Below, one piece after another: positions 39,401 through 47,541 of a stretch of DNA of 64,000 nt. This DNA comes from Sinorhizobium fredii (GTDB taxonomy: Bacteria; Pseudomonadota; Alphaproteobacteria; Rhizobiales; Rhizobiaceae). The stretch is taken from contig NZ_CP024307.1 in the NCBI RefSeq assembly GCF_002944405.1, positions 1 through 64,000 on the forward strand, in the 5' to 3' direction. The translations under genes were made by a program, and so were the position numbers. Position 1 is the first letter of the stretch. Each line of letters starts with the position of its first letter. The notes below the pieces were generated by a model. That model did no database searches. It was not told where the DNA came from and saw only the letters and a list, made by a program, of their open reading frames with translations.

Positions 39401-39611
39401 GGCCGCCGAGCAGATCGACGAATTCCGAGCGCAGGACACGGGCCGCACGCCGCGTCGGCACGAAGATCGTCACGCCGGCGAGCGCCAGCGGATCGGCCGG
39501 TTCGTATCGGAAGTCCGGCGTCAGCACCCCGTCCAGGAGTTTTTCCGCCAGCGTCTTCAGGAAAGGCAGGCCGGCAGGAATCGTGAAGACGTTCGTGGTG
39601 GCGCCGGGCAC
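36438..39611 (-). CDS. addB: Double-strand break repair protein AddB, alphaproteobacterial type
   Basis: 1057 residues. The N-terminal half is an inactivated helicase-like fold; the C-terminal nuclease domain has DIIDYKTGSSPSAKEA near residue 940. The four-cysteine iron-sulfur cluster of Bacillus AddB is not seen, and the C-terminus is acidic and lacks Cys. The start is GTG at 39611 with a perfect GGGAGGA upstream, one base after the murU stop. The partner gene addA overlaps its end. Confidence 0.93.
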   Translation of the reverse strand: MPGATTNVFTIPAGLPFLKTLAEKLLDGVLTPDFRYEPADPLALAGVTIFVPTRRAARVLRSEFVDLLGGRSAILPVIRPLGETDDDSGFFDAEMPAILDLAPPLSGTARLIELGRLILAWRNRLPQVVLDIHAESPLIAPASPADAIWLARNLAELIDAIETEELDWEALDGLDAGEHALWWQLTLAFLKIARTYWPERLNELKHSSPARHRNAMLRAETQRIAAGKASGPIIIAGSTGSIPATAALIAAVKALPNGTIVLPGLDLMMSDTEWELIGKEAERGPRGPASRTHPQYGLHRLLKRVRIDRRDVPVLGSLDDDLGDRALVVSRALLPAEATDGWTEARETFEPETLSAAFADVALIEAANEREEATAIAIALRLALEGDEESQAALITPDRGLARRVGAELARFGIEADDSAGVPLSATAAGGLTRLLLEATLRPDDPVALVALLKHPLARLGQTAEVARRTADVLELVALRGGTDISDISALELGIDRALARQRTERHPRPWRGGIDPKDVDLARALARRLSAAVGPLTSTISGGPESGRQHTTALTLADWAERTGRALEAVAIDERGSLGGLWGSEAGEALATLLRGIIETDGQMEADGRQWCDIVEALAASEAVKPRSMRHPRVFIFGALESRLQSVDLVVLGGMNEGTWPAQTSNDPFLSRTMKSGIGLEPPERRIGQLAHDFQMACGTRRLILSRSMRQGSAPTVASRWLQRLQALGGKTFTEQLKANGASYLHWMRMLDDGERQPLSERPQPKPPADMQPRKYSFSEVTKLRRDPYSIYARRILRLEPIDPFNRDPSAVERGLLYHRIVDRFVKGGFDPASSEGQAAMARLIREAFDEENLPTHIDTIWRPRFEAVARAFLSWERERRTGIVRSFTEVPAAMEIGISDIRLTGIADRLDRLANGTVDIIDYKTGSSPSAKEARALLDPQLSLEAAALKAGAFATIGPARPDSLRYVRLKPGSRFAVDTVNNENSKSRETKTAEQLAEESLSELRKLLAALTSGRYGFASRLIVQKERDYGGEYDHLARVAEWATADGEDDDEE

Positions 39612-39612
39612 C

Positions 39613-40344
39613 TTATCCTCCCGGTTCGAAGCGCCGGACCAACGCCTCCGCCTCGCCGATCGCCTCAGGCGTGCCGACGGTCAGCCACTGGCCATCGAGC
39701 ATCAGGCCGAACAGCCGTTCCCTGGCGATCGCTCGGTCGAAATAGATGTTGAGATTGAATGCGTCGCTGGGCGCATCGGCGAAAAGCCGCGAGTCCATGG
39801 CGATCGCGCCGGCATATACGACCGGATTTTCCATGCCTTCTTCGTAGCGCTGCAGCCGCCCATCCTTCGAGAGCGAAAAATCCTTCTTGCCGTTGTGCCC
39901 GGTCGTGTCCTCGAGCCGCACGCAGAGCAGCGCCATGTCCATGCGCCCGGCGTCGAAGAACGTGGCGAGCCGCTGCAGGTTGCAGGGTTGCCCGGCCTTC
40001 TCGCCGACCCAGAAGAGATCGGCATTCATTACCAGTACGGGCCCGTCGTCGAGCAGCTTCAGACCCTTGGCAAGGCCGCCGCCGGAATTCATCAGCGCAT
40101 CGCGCTCGTCGGAAATCAGGATGCGCGGTGTCTCGCGCCGGCTGAGATGGTCTTCCATCTTGTCGGCGAAGTGGTGGACGTTCACCGCCGCCCTGGTCAC
40201 GCCGGCGACCGCGAGCAGGTCCAGAACATAGTCGATCATCGGCTTGCCGGCGATCCGGACGAGCGGCTTTGGCAGTGTGTCGGTGATTGGCCGCAGGCGG
40301 GTGCCCAGTCCGGCCGCAAGCACCATGGCATTGGTGATGGGCAT
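39613..40344 (-). CDS. murU: N-acetylmuramate alpha-1-phosphate uridylyltransferase (MurU-like)
   Basis: 243 residues, sugar-phosphate nucleotidyltransferase. The signature LAAGLGTRLRPITDTLPKPL is at residues 9-28, followed by NSGGGLAKGL, VMNADLFWV (metal Asp) and a short C-terminus typical of MurU. In Pseudomonas, MurU makes UDP-MurNAc directly from recycled MurNAc-1-phosphate, bypassing MurA and fosfomycin. The adjacent upstream gene encodes the matching anomeric kinase domain, which supports this over a generic glucose-1-phosphate enzyme. Confidence 0.85.
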   Translation of the reverse strand: MPITNAMVLAAGLGTRLRPITDTLPKPLVRIAGKPMIDYVLDLLAVAGVTRAAVNVHHFADKMEDHLSRRETPRILISDERDALMNSGGGLAKGLKLLDDGPVLVMNADLFWVGEKAGQPCNLQRLATFFDAGRMDMALLCVRLEDTTGHNGKKDFSLSKDGRLQRYEEGMENPVVYAGAIAMDSRLFADAPSDAFNLNIYFDRAIARERLFGLMLDGQWLTVGTPEAIGEAEALVRRFEPGG

Positions 40345-40353
40345 GATTTCCTG

Positions 40354-41865
40354 TCAGTTGGCTGATTCGCTAGGCAGGATTCCAGCCTTAATGCACCAAT
40401 CGCGCAAGGGTGTCAGCACTTCATGTGTCAGTGCATGCTGCAGATAGGTCAAGGTGCGCGGCATGTGCTTCAGATAGCCGGGCTTGCCGTCGCGCTCTTT
40501 CAGCCGCACCCAGATGCCGGCGAGCTTGCAATTGCGTTGCGCCGCCATGATGTGCCAGTCGCGCAGGAAGGAATCCTCGTCGAAGGCGCCGTGCAGCTTG
40601 CGTTCGGCCCTGTAGGCGCTAAGCAGCCGGTCGGCGAGTTCGGGACCGATCGTGACGCGCGCGTCCTGCACCAGCGAAGCGACGTCGTAGGACGTCGGCC
40701 CGATCATCGCATCCTGGAAATCGATAATGCCGATGCGATCGAGACCTTCGCGTTCCGGCCGCCACAGGATGTTGGGCGAATGGAAATCGCGCAGCAGCAG
40801 GTTTTTTTCGGCCGAGCCGAGACTGTCGATCAGCCGGTCCCAGATGGCGAAGTAGTCGTTCCGCTCGGCCTCGGAGGCAGGTAGTCCGCGTTTCCACGGC
40901 AGGTACCAGTCGATCAGGAGGCTCGTTTCGATCTTCATCGCCGTGCGATCGAAGTCCGGAACGTGGTGGACGATGCCGTTGGCGACCGCGATGTCGCGCT
41001 CGGTCGGGGCGACATGAAGGCGGGCAAGCAGCCGCGCGCCCTCCATGTACCGCTCTGCAACGGGCCGGCCTGCGGCGTCGAGAATCCCCTCCGAGCCCAG
41101 ATCCTCTATAAGCAGCAAGCCCTGCGCGAGATCGCGCGCGTAGATTGCCGGTGCCGCAAAGCCACGCTTGCGCAACAGCGTCGATATGGCGACGAAGGGA
41201 ACGACGTCCTCGGCGATATGAGCGAGCTGCTGATAGTATTTGCCATCCTGGAGGATCGGGCCGGGCTTGTGCTTCGCCGCGTCCATCAGGATTTTCGCCG
41301 GCTCACCATCGGCCGTATGGATCCGCTCATAGGCCCGCGCCGAGGCGTCGCCGCTCAGGTGCCGGCGCCTCGCGCCGGGATGGCCGACCTCTTTGAGAAA
41401 AGCCCGGATCGCGAGGGAGCGGGCAATCCGCTCGACGGCCGCCTCCGGCCCGGTGATGCGGACGCGACGCCCATCACCTTCATGCGTCAAGGCGAGCGTG
41501 ATCCGGTTCGCCGGCAGCGCCTCCTCGGCCTTCTCCGGCCATTCGACCAGGCAGATGCCCTCTGAGAGCGCCTCGTCGAAGCCGAGCTCGTCGAGCTCGG
41601 AAGCGTCGGCGAGGCGATAGAGATCGAAATGGGCGACGGGAATACGCAGCTCATAGCTCTGAACGAGCGTGAAGGTCGGGCTCGGCACCTCGAGCGAAGC
41701 GTCGTCGGCCATTGCCCGGAGGAAGGCGCGTGCGAAGGTCGACTTCCCCGCGCCGAGATCGCCCGAAAGCCCGACGCAGTCGCCGGCCTTCAAGGCAAGT
41801 GCGAGGTCCTCGCCGAGCTCGATCGTCGTGGCCTCGTCCTGCAGCAGGCGTTCGAGTGACTTCAT
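40354..41865 (-). CDS. tsaE-amgK: Fusion of TsaE (tRNA t6A ATPase) and AmgK-like anomeric sugar kinase
   Basis: 503 residues, two unrelated domains. Residues 1-150 are TsaE: P-loop GDLGAGKSTFARA near residue 35, and SPTFTLVQSYE and HFDLYRL. TsaE supports N6-threonylcarbamoyladenosine formation on ANN-decoding tRNAs. Residues 165-495 are an aminoglycoside-phosphotransferase-like kinase with LLLRDFHSPNILWRPE (Brenner motif) and GIIDFQDAMIGPTSYDVASL (DFG-equivalent), matching AmgK, which phosphorylates MurNAc/GlcNAc at C1. murU lies nine bases downstream. The ATG abuts the divL stop codon. Confidence 0.9.
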   Translation of the reverse strand: MKSLERLLQDEATTIELGEDLALALKAGDCVGLSGDLGAGKSTFARAFLRAMADDASLEVPSPTFTLVQSYELRIPVAHFDLYRLADASELDELGFDEALSEGICLVEWPEKAEEALPANRITLALTHEGDGRRVRITGPEAAVERIARSLAIRAFLKEVGHPGARRRHLSGDASARAYERIHTADGEPAKILMDAAKHKPGPILQDGKYYQQLAHIAEDVVPFVAISTLLRKRGFAAPAIYARDLAQGLLLIEDLGSEGILDAAGRPVAERYMEGARLLARLHVAPTERDIAVANGIVHHVPDFDRTAMKIETSLLIDWYLPWKRGLPASEAERNDYFAIWDRLIDSLGSAEKNLLLRDFHSPNILWRPEREGLDRIGIIDFQDAMIGPTSYDVASLVQDARVTIGPELADRLLSAYRAERKLHGAFDEDSFLRDWHIMAAQRNCKLAGIWVRLKERDGKPGYLKHMPRTLTYLQHALTHEVLTPLRDWCIKAGILPSESAN

Positions 41866-44343
41866 CTATTCCGCCGCGATGATCTTCGGCATGTCGGCGG
41901 AAGGAATGCGGCAGGTGACTTCCGTCCCCTCGCGTTCCTTGCTGCGGATCGAAACGGTGCCGTGATGCAGGCTGACGAAGCTTTCGACGATGGACAGGCC
42001 CAGTCCGGCGCCGCCGCGCTGGCCGTAGCTCTCGAAGCGGTTGAACACGGTGTTGAGCACGTCCTGCGGAATGCCCGGTCCGGTATCGGTGACGGAAAAG
42101 ACGAAGTCGTTACCTTCGCGCCGGCATTGGAGGTCGATGGTGCTGCCTTCGGGCGCGAAATTGGCGGCGTTGGTCAGGAGCTTGATGAAGACCTGCTTCA
42201 GGCGTTGCTGGTCGGCCGTGATGCGGCCGAGATTGTCGGGGGCGTCGATCCTCAGCGACGCGCCGCTCTCGACGAGCCGTTCGGCCATCTGCTGTGCAAC
42301 ATCGTCGAGCAGGTCGATAAGGTTCACCTCGGACATGTCGAGCTCGACGATGCCGGCATCCACCGTCGCGAGGTCGAGGATGTCGTTGACGATCGTCAGC
42401 AACAGCGAGGAGGAGGTGGCGATATGGTCGACATATTCCGCTTGGCGCTCGTTGAGCTCGCCGAACGCCGGCGTCTTCAACAGATCGGCAAAGCCGATGA
42501 TGTTGGTCAGCGGCGAGCGCAGCTCGTAGGAGACGTGGTGGACGAAATCGTTCTTCAGCGCATCGGCCTTGCGCAGCGCCTCGTTCTTTTCCGTCAGCGC
42601 CCGCTCGACCCTGACGCTGTCGGTAATGTTGACGAAGGTCAGCATCGTCTGGGCATTGGGCAGCGGAATGACGGCATAGTCGAGGATCAGCCCGGTGCGC
42701 AGCTCGAGGACGCCGCGACTCGACGGCCGCTCGTCGTCGAAGCTGGTGATGATATGGGCGAAGCGCTTCCAGCCGTCCGGCTGCTCGTAGGAGGGAAGGC
42801 ATGCCTGCTCGACGGCACGGATGTGGGTCCCGGGCTTGGCCTCCGCCTCGCTGATGCCCCAGATCGCTCGGAAGGCCGGGTTCGATAGCCGGATGCGCCC
42901 GTCGGGCCCGAACACGGCGACGCCTTCAGCAAGATGATCGATCGTTTCGCCCTGGACCTGGACCAGCGTGTTGTAGCGGGTTTCGAGATCGACCTTTTCC
43001 GTCAGGTTCTCGAAGACCCAGGTGGCGCCGCCCTGCGGCCGCGCAGTCGCGAAGACGCGGAGCGTCTGCCCGTTCGGCAGGTGCCAGAGGTCGGACTGCG
43101 TGTCGAGCGCCTGATAGACCGAAAGTGCGTTCGCCTTCCACTGTTTCCAGTTCAGCGGCTCCGGCAGCTTGCCGCCGGCCCTCAGCCGGTCGAGCACTTC
43201 GCCATTGTCAGGCTTTCGTTCCAGGAAGCCCATGTCCAGCTCCCAGAGACGCTGGAAGGCCTGGTTGTAGAATTGCAGGCGCTGATTGCCGTCGAAGATC
43301 GCCACCGGCGTCGCCAGATGGTCGAGCGTTTCGGCGTGGCTCTTGAGCGTCCGCGCCAGTTCCTCGCGCACCGCCTCGATGCCGGAAACGTCGACGGCGA
43401 TGCCCGCCGACCCGGCCGGGGTGCGGGCGTCGACCACATCGAAGAAGGTCCGGTTGCCCTTGACGACGGTCGAGACCTTGTCACGATACGGGGTTTCGAA
43501 GGTCGAGACGGCGCGGATCTTTTCGCGCGCCGCCGTTGCGAGCAATTCACGCGCCTCGGCCGTCGCCGCCGCCGGGCTGCGCGCGTCGACCGCCTCGGCA
43601 TAGGCCTCGTTGACCCATTCGAGCTTGCCGTCGGCGCCGCGCTGCCAGACCGGCAGGTCGATCGCATCGAGAAGCGTGCGGAATGTCGAGAGCGAGGCAT
43701 GCAGCTGGTCGCGCTCGAGCTTCAGTTCGGCGAGCTCGGCCCTCAGATTGTTGAGCGCGACGAAGCGCACGAAGGCCCGTCCGCCGGAAACGCGGCCCTG
43801 TGCCTCCAGCACCTCGTTGCGCTGCGTCTCCAGCACCAGGTCGAAGCTTTGCGCCTGGGCACGCAAGGCTTCGATCGCCTTTTCCAGCTGGCCTGCCGAC
43901 TGCGGCTTGATCCAGCGCCCGAAGGCGAGAAAATCGCGGTCGTCCTGCGGCGCGCCGGTCTCGAGCGGAAGCTGTCCGAGGAATTCCGGCCGCTCCGCCA
44001 GCCCGTCCCAGACGACGATTCGCCGGTTCTTGTCGGCAATGAGCGCCTGGAAGCGTGAAATCCGCTGGTTAGCGTCCGAAAGATCGGCGCGCAGGGCACG
44101 GTTCTCCGCTTCGATATTGCCGCGCTGGCGGATGAGCCAGATCGCAGAGAGCATCGCCGCGGAGATCACGCCGATCAGGACGGAGAAGGTCACCACTTCG
44201 GAGGTGCCGAAAATCGATCTGGCAACCGGAGCGGAAGCCTGGGCGGCCGCATCGGTCGCCGCGAGAAGCGTCGTGCCGGCGAGCAGCCGCCGAACCAGTG
44301 CGGAAGCCCTGCCGCCGAAAAATCTGGATTGTTCCGTCTTCAT
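41866..44343 (-). CDS. divL: DivL-like cell-cycle pseudokinase with phospho-acceptor Tyr instead of His
   Basis: 825 residues. An N-terminal membrane segment (about 50-70) is followed by a coiled coil, several PAS-like domains (roughly 220-320, 340-440, 465-575), a DHp helix and an HATPase domain. The H-box reads HHVSYELRSPLTNI, placing Tyr606 where kinases have His, the hallmark of Caulobacter DivL. The ATPase domain keeps the N, G1 (DTGPGIP) and G2 (GGAGLGLSIV) boxes. DivL relays DivK status to CckA and so controls CtrA. The ATG at 44343 is chosen; a longer frame to 44514 lacks conserved sequence. tsaE-amgK follows with no gap. Confidence 0.9.
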   Translation of the reverse strand: MKTEQSRFFGGRASALVRRLLAGTTLLAATDAAAQASAPVARSIFGTSEVVTFSVLIGVISAAMLSAIWLIRQRGNIEAENRALRADLSDANQRISRFQALIADKNRRIVVWDGLAERPEFLGQLPLETGAPQDDRDFLAFGRWIKPQSAGQLEKAIEALRAQAQSFDLVLETQRNEVLEAQGRVSGGRAFVRFVALNNLRAELAELKLERDQLHASLSTFRTLLDAIDLPVWQRGADGKLEWVNEAYAEAVDARSPAAATAEARELLATAAREKIRAVSTFETPYRDKVSTVVKGNRTFFDVVDARTPAGSAGIAVDVSGIEAVREELARTLKSHAETLDHLATPVAIFDGNQRLQFYNQAFQRLWELDMGFLERKPDNGEVLDRLRAGGKLPEPLNWKQWKANALSVYQALDTQSDLWHLPNGQTLRVFATARPQGGATWVFENLTEKVDLETRYNTLVQVQGETIDHLAEGVAVFGPDGRIRLSNPAFRAIWGISEAEAKPGTHIRAVEQACLPSYEQPDGWKRFAHIITSFDDERPSSRGVLELRTGLILDYAVIPLPNAQTMLTFVNITDSVRVERALTEKNEALRKADALKNDFVHHVSYELRSPLTNIIGFADLLKTPAFGELNERQAEYVDHIATSSSLLLTIVNDILDLATVDAGIVELDMSEVNLIDLLDDVAQQMAERLVESGASLRIDAPDNLGRITADQQRLKQVFIKLLTNAANFAPEGSTIDLQCRREGNDFVFSVTDTGPGIPQDVLNTVFNRFESYGQRGGAGLGLSIVESFVSLHHGTVSIRSKEREGTEVTCRIPSADMPKIIAAE

Positions 44344-44570
44344 GGCGCCGACCCCGTTGATCCGCAAGGTGCCGCCGACCTTGCGTCGCCATGCCCGAAA
44401 CCCTCGAAGAGGGTTTGCGTCCGTTCCGATTGCATCCCCGGTCTGTCTCCGTCTGTTTGCCGCTGTCCGACAAGACATCCCCGCCCGCAACGCCGTCAGC
44501 CCCTCCAGCGTCACGAATCAATGAGTTAAACAATACTTCTTTGAAGATTCGCCGGAAAGTGCAGCGCCCA

Positions 44571-44606
44571 AAAAAGCGGCCGCGATCTCTTGTCAAGATC
44601 GCGGCC
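44571..44606 (-). terminator. Terminator of ahcY
   Basis: On the minus strand GGCCGCGATCT and AGATCGCGGCC (44606-44578) form an 11-bp stem, followed by a T run (A run at 44571 on the plus strand). The rest of the 293 bp between divL and ahcY shows no gene. Confidence 0.9.
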
Positions 44607-44636
44607 ACAAGATGTTGTGGATTGCCCGGGTAAGGA

Positions 44637-46037
44637 TTAGTACCGGTAGTGTTCGGCCTTGAACGGGCCCTGCGGCTTCACGCCGATATAGTCGGCCTGC
44701 TCTTCCGAAAGCTCCGTCAGCCTTGCGCCGAGCTTGGCGAGATGCAGGCGCGCGACCTTCTCGTCGAGCTGCTTCGGCAGGATATAGACCTCGTTCTTGT
44801 AGTTGCCGCCCTTGGTGAAGAGCTCGATCTGCGCCAGCACCTGGTTGGAGAAGGAGGCCGACATCACGAAGGACGGATGGCCGGTGGCATTGCCGAGGTT
44901 CAGGAGGCGGCCTTCCGAAAGCAGGATCAGCCGGTTGCCCTTCGGGAACTCGATCAGGTCGACCTGCGGCTTGACGTTCGTCCACTTGAGGTTCCTGAGG
45001 GCGGAAACCTGGATCTCGTTGTCGAAGTGGCCGATATTGCCGACGATCGCCATGTCCTTCATCTCGCGCATATGCTCGATGCGGATGACGTCCTTGTTTC
45101 CGGTGGTGGTGATGAAGATGTCGGCGGTCGAGACGACGTCCTCGAGCTGCACCACTTCATAGCCGTCCATGGCGGCCTGCAATGCGCAGATCGGGTCGAT
45201 TTCGGTGACCTTGACGCGGGCGCCGGCGCCCTGCAGCGAGGCGGCCGAGCCCTTGCCGACGTCGCCATAGCCGCACACCACGGCGACCTTGCCGGCCATC
45301 ATCACGTCGGTGCCGCGGCGGATGCCGTCGACGAGCGATTCCTTGCAGCCGTATTTGTTGTCGAACTTCGACTTGGTGACGCTGTCGTTGACGTTGATCG
45401 CCGGGAAGGGCAGCAGGCCCTTGGCCTGGAGCTGGTAGAGGCGGTTGACACCGGTGGTCGTCTCTTCCGTCACGCCCTTGATGGCGTCGCGTTGCTTGGT
45501 GAACCAGCCCGGCGAGCCGGCAAGCCGCTTCTTGATCTGGGCGAAAAGGATTTCCTCCTCTTCCGAACCGGGGTTCGAAAGCACGTTCTCGCCGGCTTCG
45601 GCACGGGCGCCGAGCAGGATGTACATGGTGGCGTCGCCGCCATCGTCGAGGATCATGTTGGAGAAGCCGCCATCGGCCCACTGGAAGATCTTGTCCGTAT
45701 AGGCCCAATATTCCTCGAGTGTCTCGCCCTTGACGGCAAAGACCGGAACGCCGCTTGCGGCGATCGCCGCTGCCGCGTGGTCCTGCGTCGAGAAGATGTT
45801 GCAGGAGGCCCAGCGGACTTCCGCGCCAAGCGCAACCAGTGTCTCGATCAGCACGGCCGTCTGGATTGTCATGTGCAGCGAGCCGGTGATGCGCGCGCCC
45901 TTCAGCGGCTTCGATGCGCCGAACTCCTCGCGGCAGGCCATCAGGCCCGGCATTTCCGTTTCGGCGATGTCAATTTCCTTGCGGCCGAAGCCGGCAAGCC
46001 CGATGTCGGCGACAATATAGTCCTGAGTGGCGGTCAT
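44637..46037 (-). CDS. ahcY: S-adenosylhomocysteine hydrolase
   Basis: 466 residues. It splits SAH to adenosine and homocysteine with tightly bound NAD+, clearing the inhibitor of methyltransferases. Landmarks: [20 protein letters not shown] at the N-terminus, [24 protein letters not shown] for NAD+, and the family C-terminus PFKAEHYRY. The ATG at 46037 is preceded by TGGAG; a longer frame to 46166 is rejected because the extra residues are not family-like. A strong palindrome upstream suggests transcriptional control by SAM or SAH status. Confidence 0.97.
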   Translation of the reverse strand: MTATQDYIVADIGLAGFGRKEIDIAETEMPGLMACREEFGASKPLKGARITGSLHMTIQTAVLIETLVALGAEVRWASCNIFSTQDHAAAAIAASGVPVFAVKGETLEEYWAYTDKIFQWADGGFSNMILDDGGDATMYILLGARAEAGENVLSNPGSEEEEILFAQIKKRLAGSPGWFTKQRDAIKGVTEETTTGVNRLYQLQAKGLLPFPAINVNDSVTKSKFDNKYGCKESLVDGIRRGTDVMMAGKVAVVCGYGDVGKGSAASLQGAGARVKVTEIDPICALQAAMDGYEVVQLEDVVSTADIFITTTGNKDVIRIEHMREMKDMAIVGNIGHFDNEIQVSALRNLKWTNVKPQVDLIEFPKGNRLILLSEGRLLNLGNATGHPSFVMSASFSNQVLAQIELFTKGGNYKNEVYILPKQLDEKVARLHLAKLGARLTELSEEQADYIGVKPQGPFKAEHYRY

Positions 46038-46171
46038 GGAGTTCTCCAGGCTGGATCTCTTGGGCCGCGTCGGTCCCCACGGAGTCCGGCGGCAGACGAT
46101 GCCTCCCTTGCACGCAATGCATCGGGAGAGTGCGCCCGGTCTATCAGGAATCGCCGGATAGGGCAACCGCC

Positions 46172-46199
46172 ATATAAAGAGGTCTTTATATCTTTATAT
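46172..46199 (-). promoter_or_regulatory. Operator upstream of ahcY (SahR-type palindrome with a third half-site)
   Basis: ATATAAAGA (46172-46180) and TCTTTATAT (46183-46191) form a perfect 9-bp inverted repeat with a GG spacer, and a second TCTTTATAT overlaps it at 46191-46199. ArsR-family regulators of SAM/SAH metabolism bind palindromes of this type in proteobacteria. Confidence 0.65.
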
Positions 46200-46235
46200 A
46201 ATCGGGTAGGTGCGTGTCCGCGCCGCGGCAGCGGC

Positions 46236-46526
46236 TCACATTTCCTCGCCGAACTTGTCGCGCACCAGCGCGTCGAGGGCGTTGAGCGCCTCCTCGGCTT
46301 GGTTGCCGCTTGCGGTGACGAAGACCGTGCATCCGGTGCTGGCGGCCAGCATCATCAGCCCCATGATCGAAGTTCCGCCGACGGTCATGCCGTCCTTCGA
46401 GACCGTGATCTCGGCGTCGTAAGCCTCGACCGTCTGCACGAATTTCGCCGAGGCCCGTGCATGCAGGCCGCGCTTGTTGACGATCAGCAGTTCGCGCGTC
46501 AGCGCCGTTTCGGAGAGGTGGTCCAT
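46236..46526 (-). CDS. ptsH: Phosphocarrier protein HPr
   Basis: 96 residues. His22 in KRGLHARASAKFV is the phosphohistidine site, and Ser53 in GTSIMGLMML is the HPr-kinase site. In rhizobia no sugar-transporting EII is linked; HPr works in a regulatory phosphorelay with EI-Ntr, a mannose-type EIIA and HprK. The ATG overlaps the EIIA stop (TAATG). Confidence 0.95.
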   Translation of the reverse strand: MDHLSETALTRELLIVNKRGLHARASAKFVQTVEAYDAEITVSKDGMTVGGTSIMGLMMLAASTGCTVFVTASGNQAEEALNALDALVRDKFGEEM

Positions 46527-46927
46527 TATTTTCCGCTCAGGACCCGGCTGGCGACGTTGATGTATTTGCGGCCCGCCTCGGACGCCTCGACGAGGGCCTT
46601 GTCCATGTCGCTTTCGCCGCGGACGCCCGCGAGCTTGATCAGCATCGGCAGGTTGACGCCGGCGATCACTTCGACGATGCCGCTGCGCATCACGGAAATG
46701 GCGAGATTGGAGGGCGTGCCGCCGAACATGTCGGTCAGGATGATGACGCCGTTGCCTTCGTCGGCACTTTCGACGGCGTCGAGGATATCCTGACGCCGCT
46801 GGTCCATGTCGTCCTCGGGGCCGATGCACACCGTCTCGATAGCTCTTTGCGGACCGACGACATGCTCCAAAGCAAGCCGAAACTCATCCGCCAGCTTGCC
46901 ATGAGTGACAAGCACAAGTCCGATCAT
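46526..46927 (-). CDS. Mannose-family PTS EIIA component
   Basis: 133 residues. The N-terminus GLVLVTHGKLADEF has the active His9; ILTDMFGGTPSNLA near residue 65 is typical of EIIA-Man folds. No EIIB/EIIC partners are nearby, so it is a regulatory acceptor of phosphate from HPr rather than part of a transporter. One-base overlap with ptsH, and in the same order as in other alphaproteobacteria (hprK, EIIA, ptsH). Confidence 0.93.
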   Translation of the reverse strand: MIGLVLVTHGKLADEFRLALEHVVGPQRAIETVCIGPEDDMDQRRQDILDAVESADEGNGVIILTDMFGGTPSNLAISVMRSGIVEVIAGVNLPMLIKLAGVRGESDMDKALVEASEAGRKYINVASRVLSGK

Positions 46928-47082
46928 GGGTATCTTTGCTCCAACTGCAGTGCAACTCGTCGATGGTCAGATATCGCAATGCAGCAATTTCGTCCACCTG
47001 TTGGGGCGGCCATCTTGGCAAGGAAAAGCCGAAGTGCAAGCCAAAAATGCCGAAAAAGCAGTCGCCCTGCCTCCCGATAAGG

Positions 47083-47541
47083 CTAAAGGACTAATTTTTC
47101 AGGCAAGAGCGCCGCAAGGGTATCCATCGGCGAGAGCAGGGCTTCAATCGGAGCGCGCAGCATCGGCAGGTTCCTTCCAATCTCCAGCTGCAGTTCCTCC
47201 TGTTCGGGCGGCAGGCGCGGATCGAAAGGCGCGCGCACCGGCAGGATCGCCCAGTCGAGCACGCAGGCGGAGAGGGTTTCGACCTCCGCTATGCCGCTGC
47301 CGCGGACCTCGATCAGGCCGCGGATCGCTGGCGGGCAGCGCGCCACGATCCGCCCGTTTGCGAGCGTCAGGTCCACCCTGTCGTCGGCGACGAGGGCCGC
47401 GAAGCGGCCGCGGCGCCTGACCTCGGAGATGCAGGCGAGCGCCAGGGCGGACTTTCCTGATCCGGAAGGGCCGGTGATGAGAAAGCCGGTCGTGCCGAGC
47501 ACGATCGCGGTGCCGTGAATGTTGCAGGCCGGGCCGTTCAC
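47083..47541 (-). CDS. hprK: HPr kinase/phosphorylase, short alphaproteobacterial form
   Basis: 152 residues, about half the Firmicutes protein because the N-terminal domain is absent. The kinase core has Walker A GPSGSGKS (24-31), followed by DDRVDLTLANGRI and the family signature around EVRGSGIAEVE. It phosphorylates and dephosphorylates HPr at Ser53. The GTG at 47541 overlaps the chvG stop (GTGA), placing HprK under control of the ChvG/ChvI operon. A 155-base gap then separates it from the EIIA gene, with no gene visible. Confidence 0.92.
   Translation of the reverse strand: MNGPACNIHGTAIVLGTTGFLITGPSGSGKSALALACISEVRRRGRFAALVADDRVDLTLANGRIVARCPPAIRGLIEVRGSGIAEVETLSACVLDWAILPVRAPFDPRLPPEQEELQLEIGRNLPMLRAPIEALLSPMDTLAALLPEKLVL

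Noticed and set aside
40354..41400. Aminoglycoside phosphotransferase
   Set aside because: The kinase domain is fused to TsaE and adjacent to a MurU-like gene, which points to AmgK rather than antibiotic modification.
46038..46235. SAH or SAM riboswitch in the ahcY leader
   Set aside because: The conserved core sequences of those riboswitches are not seen; the palindromic DNA operator explains the control better.
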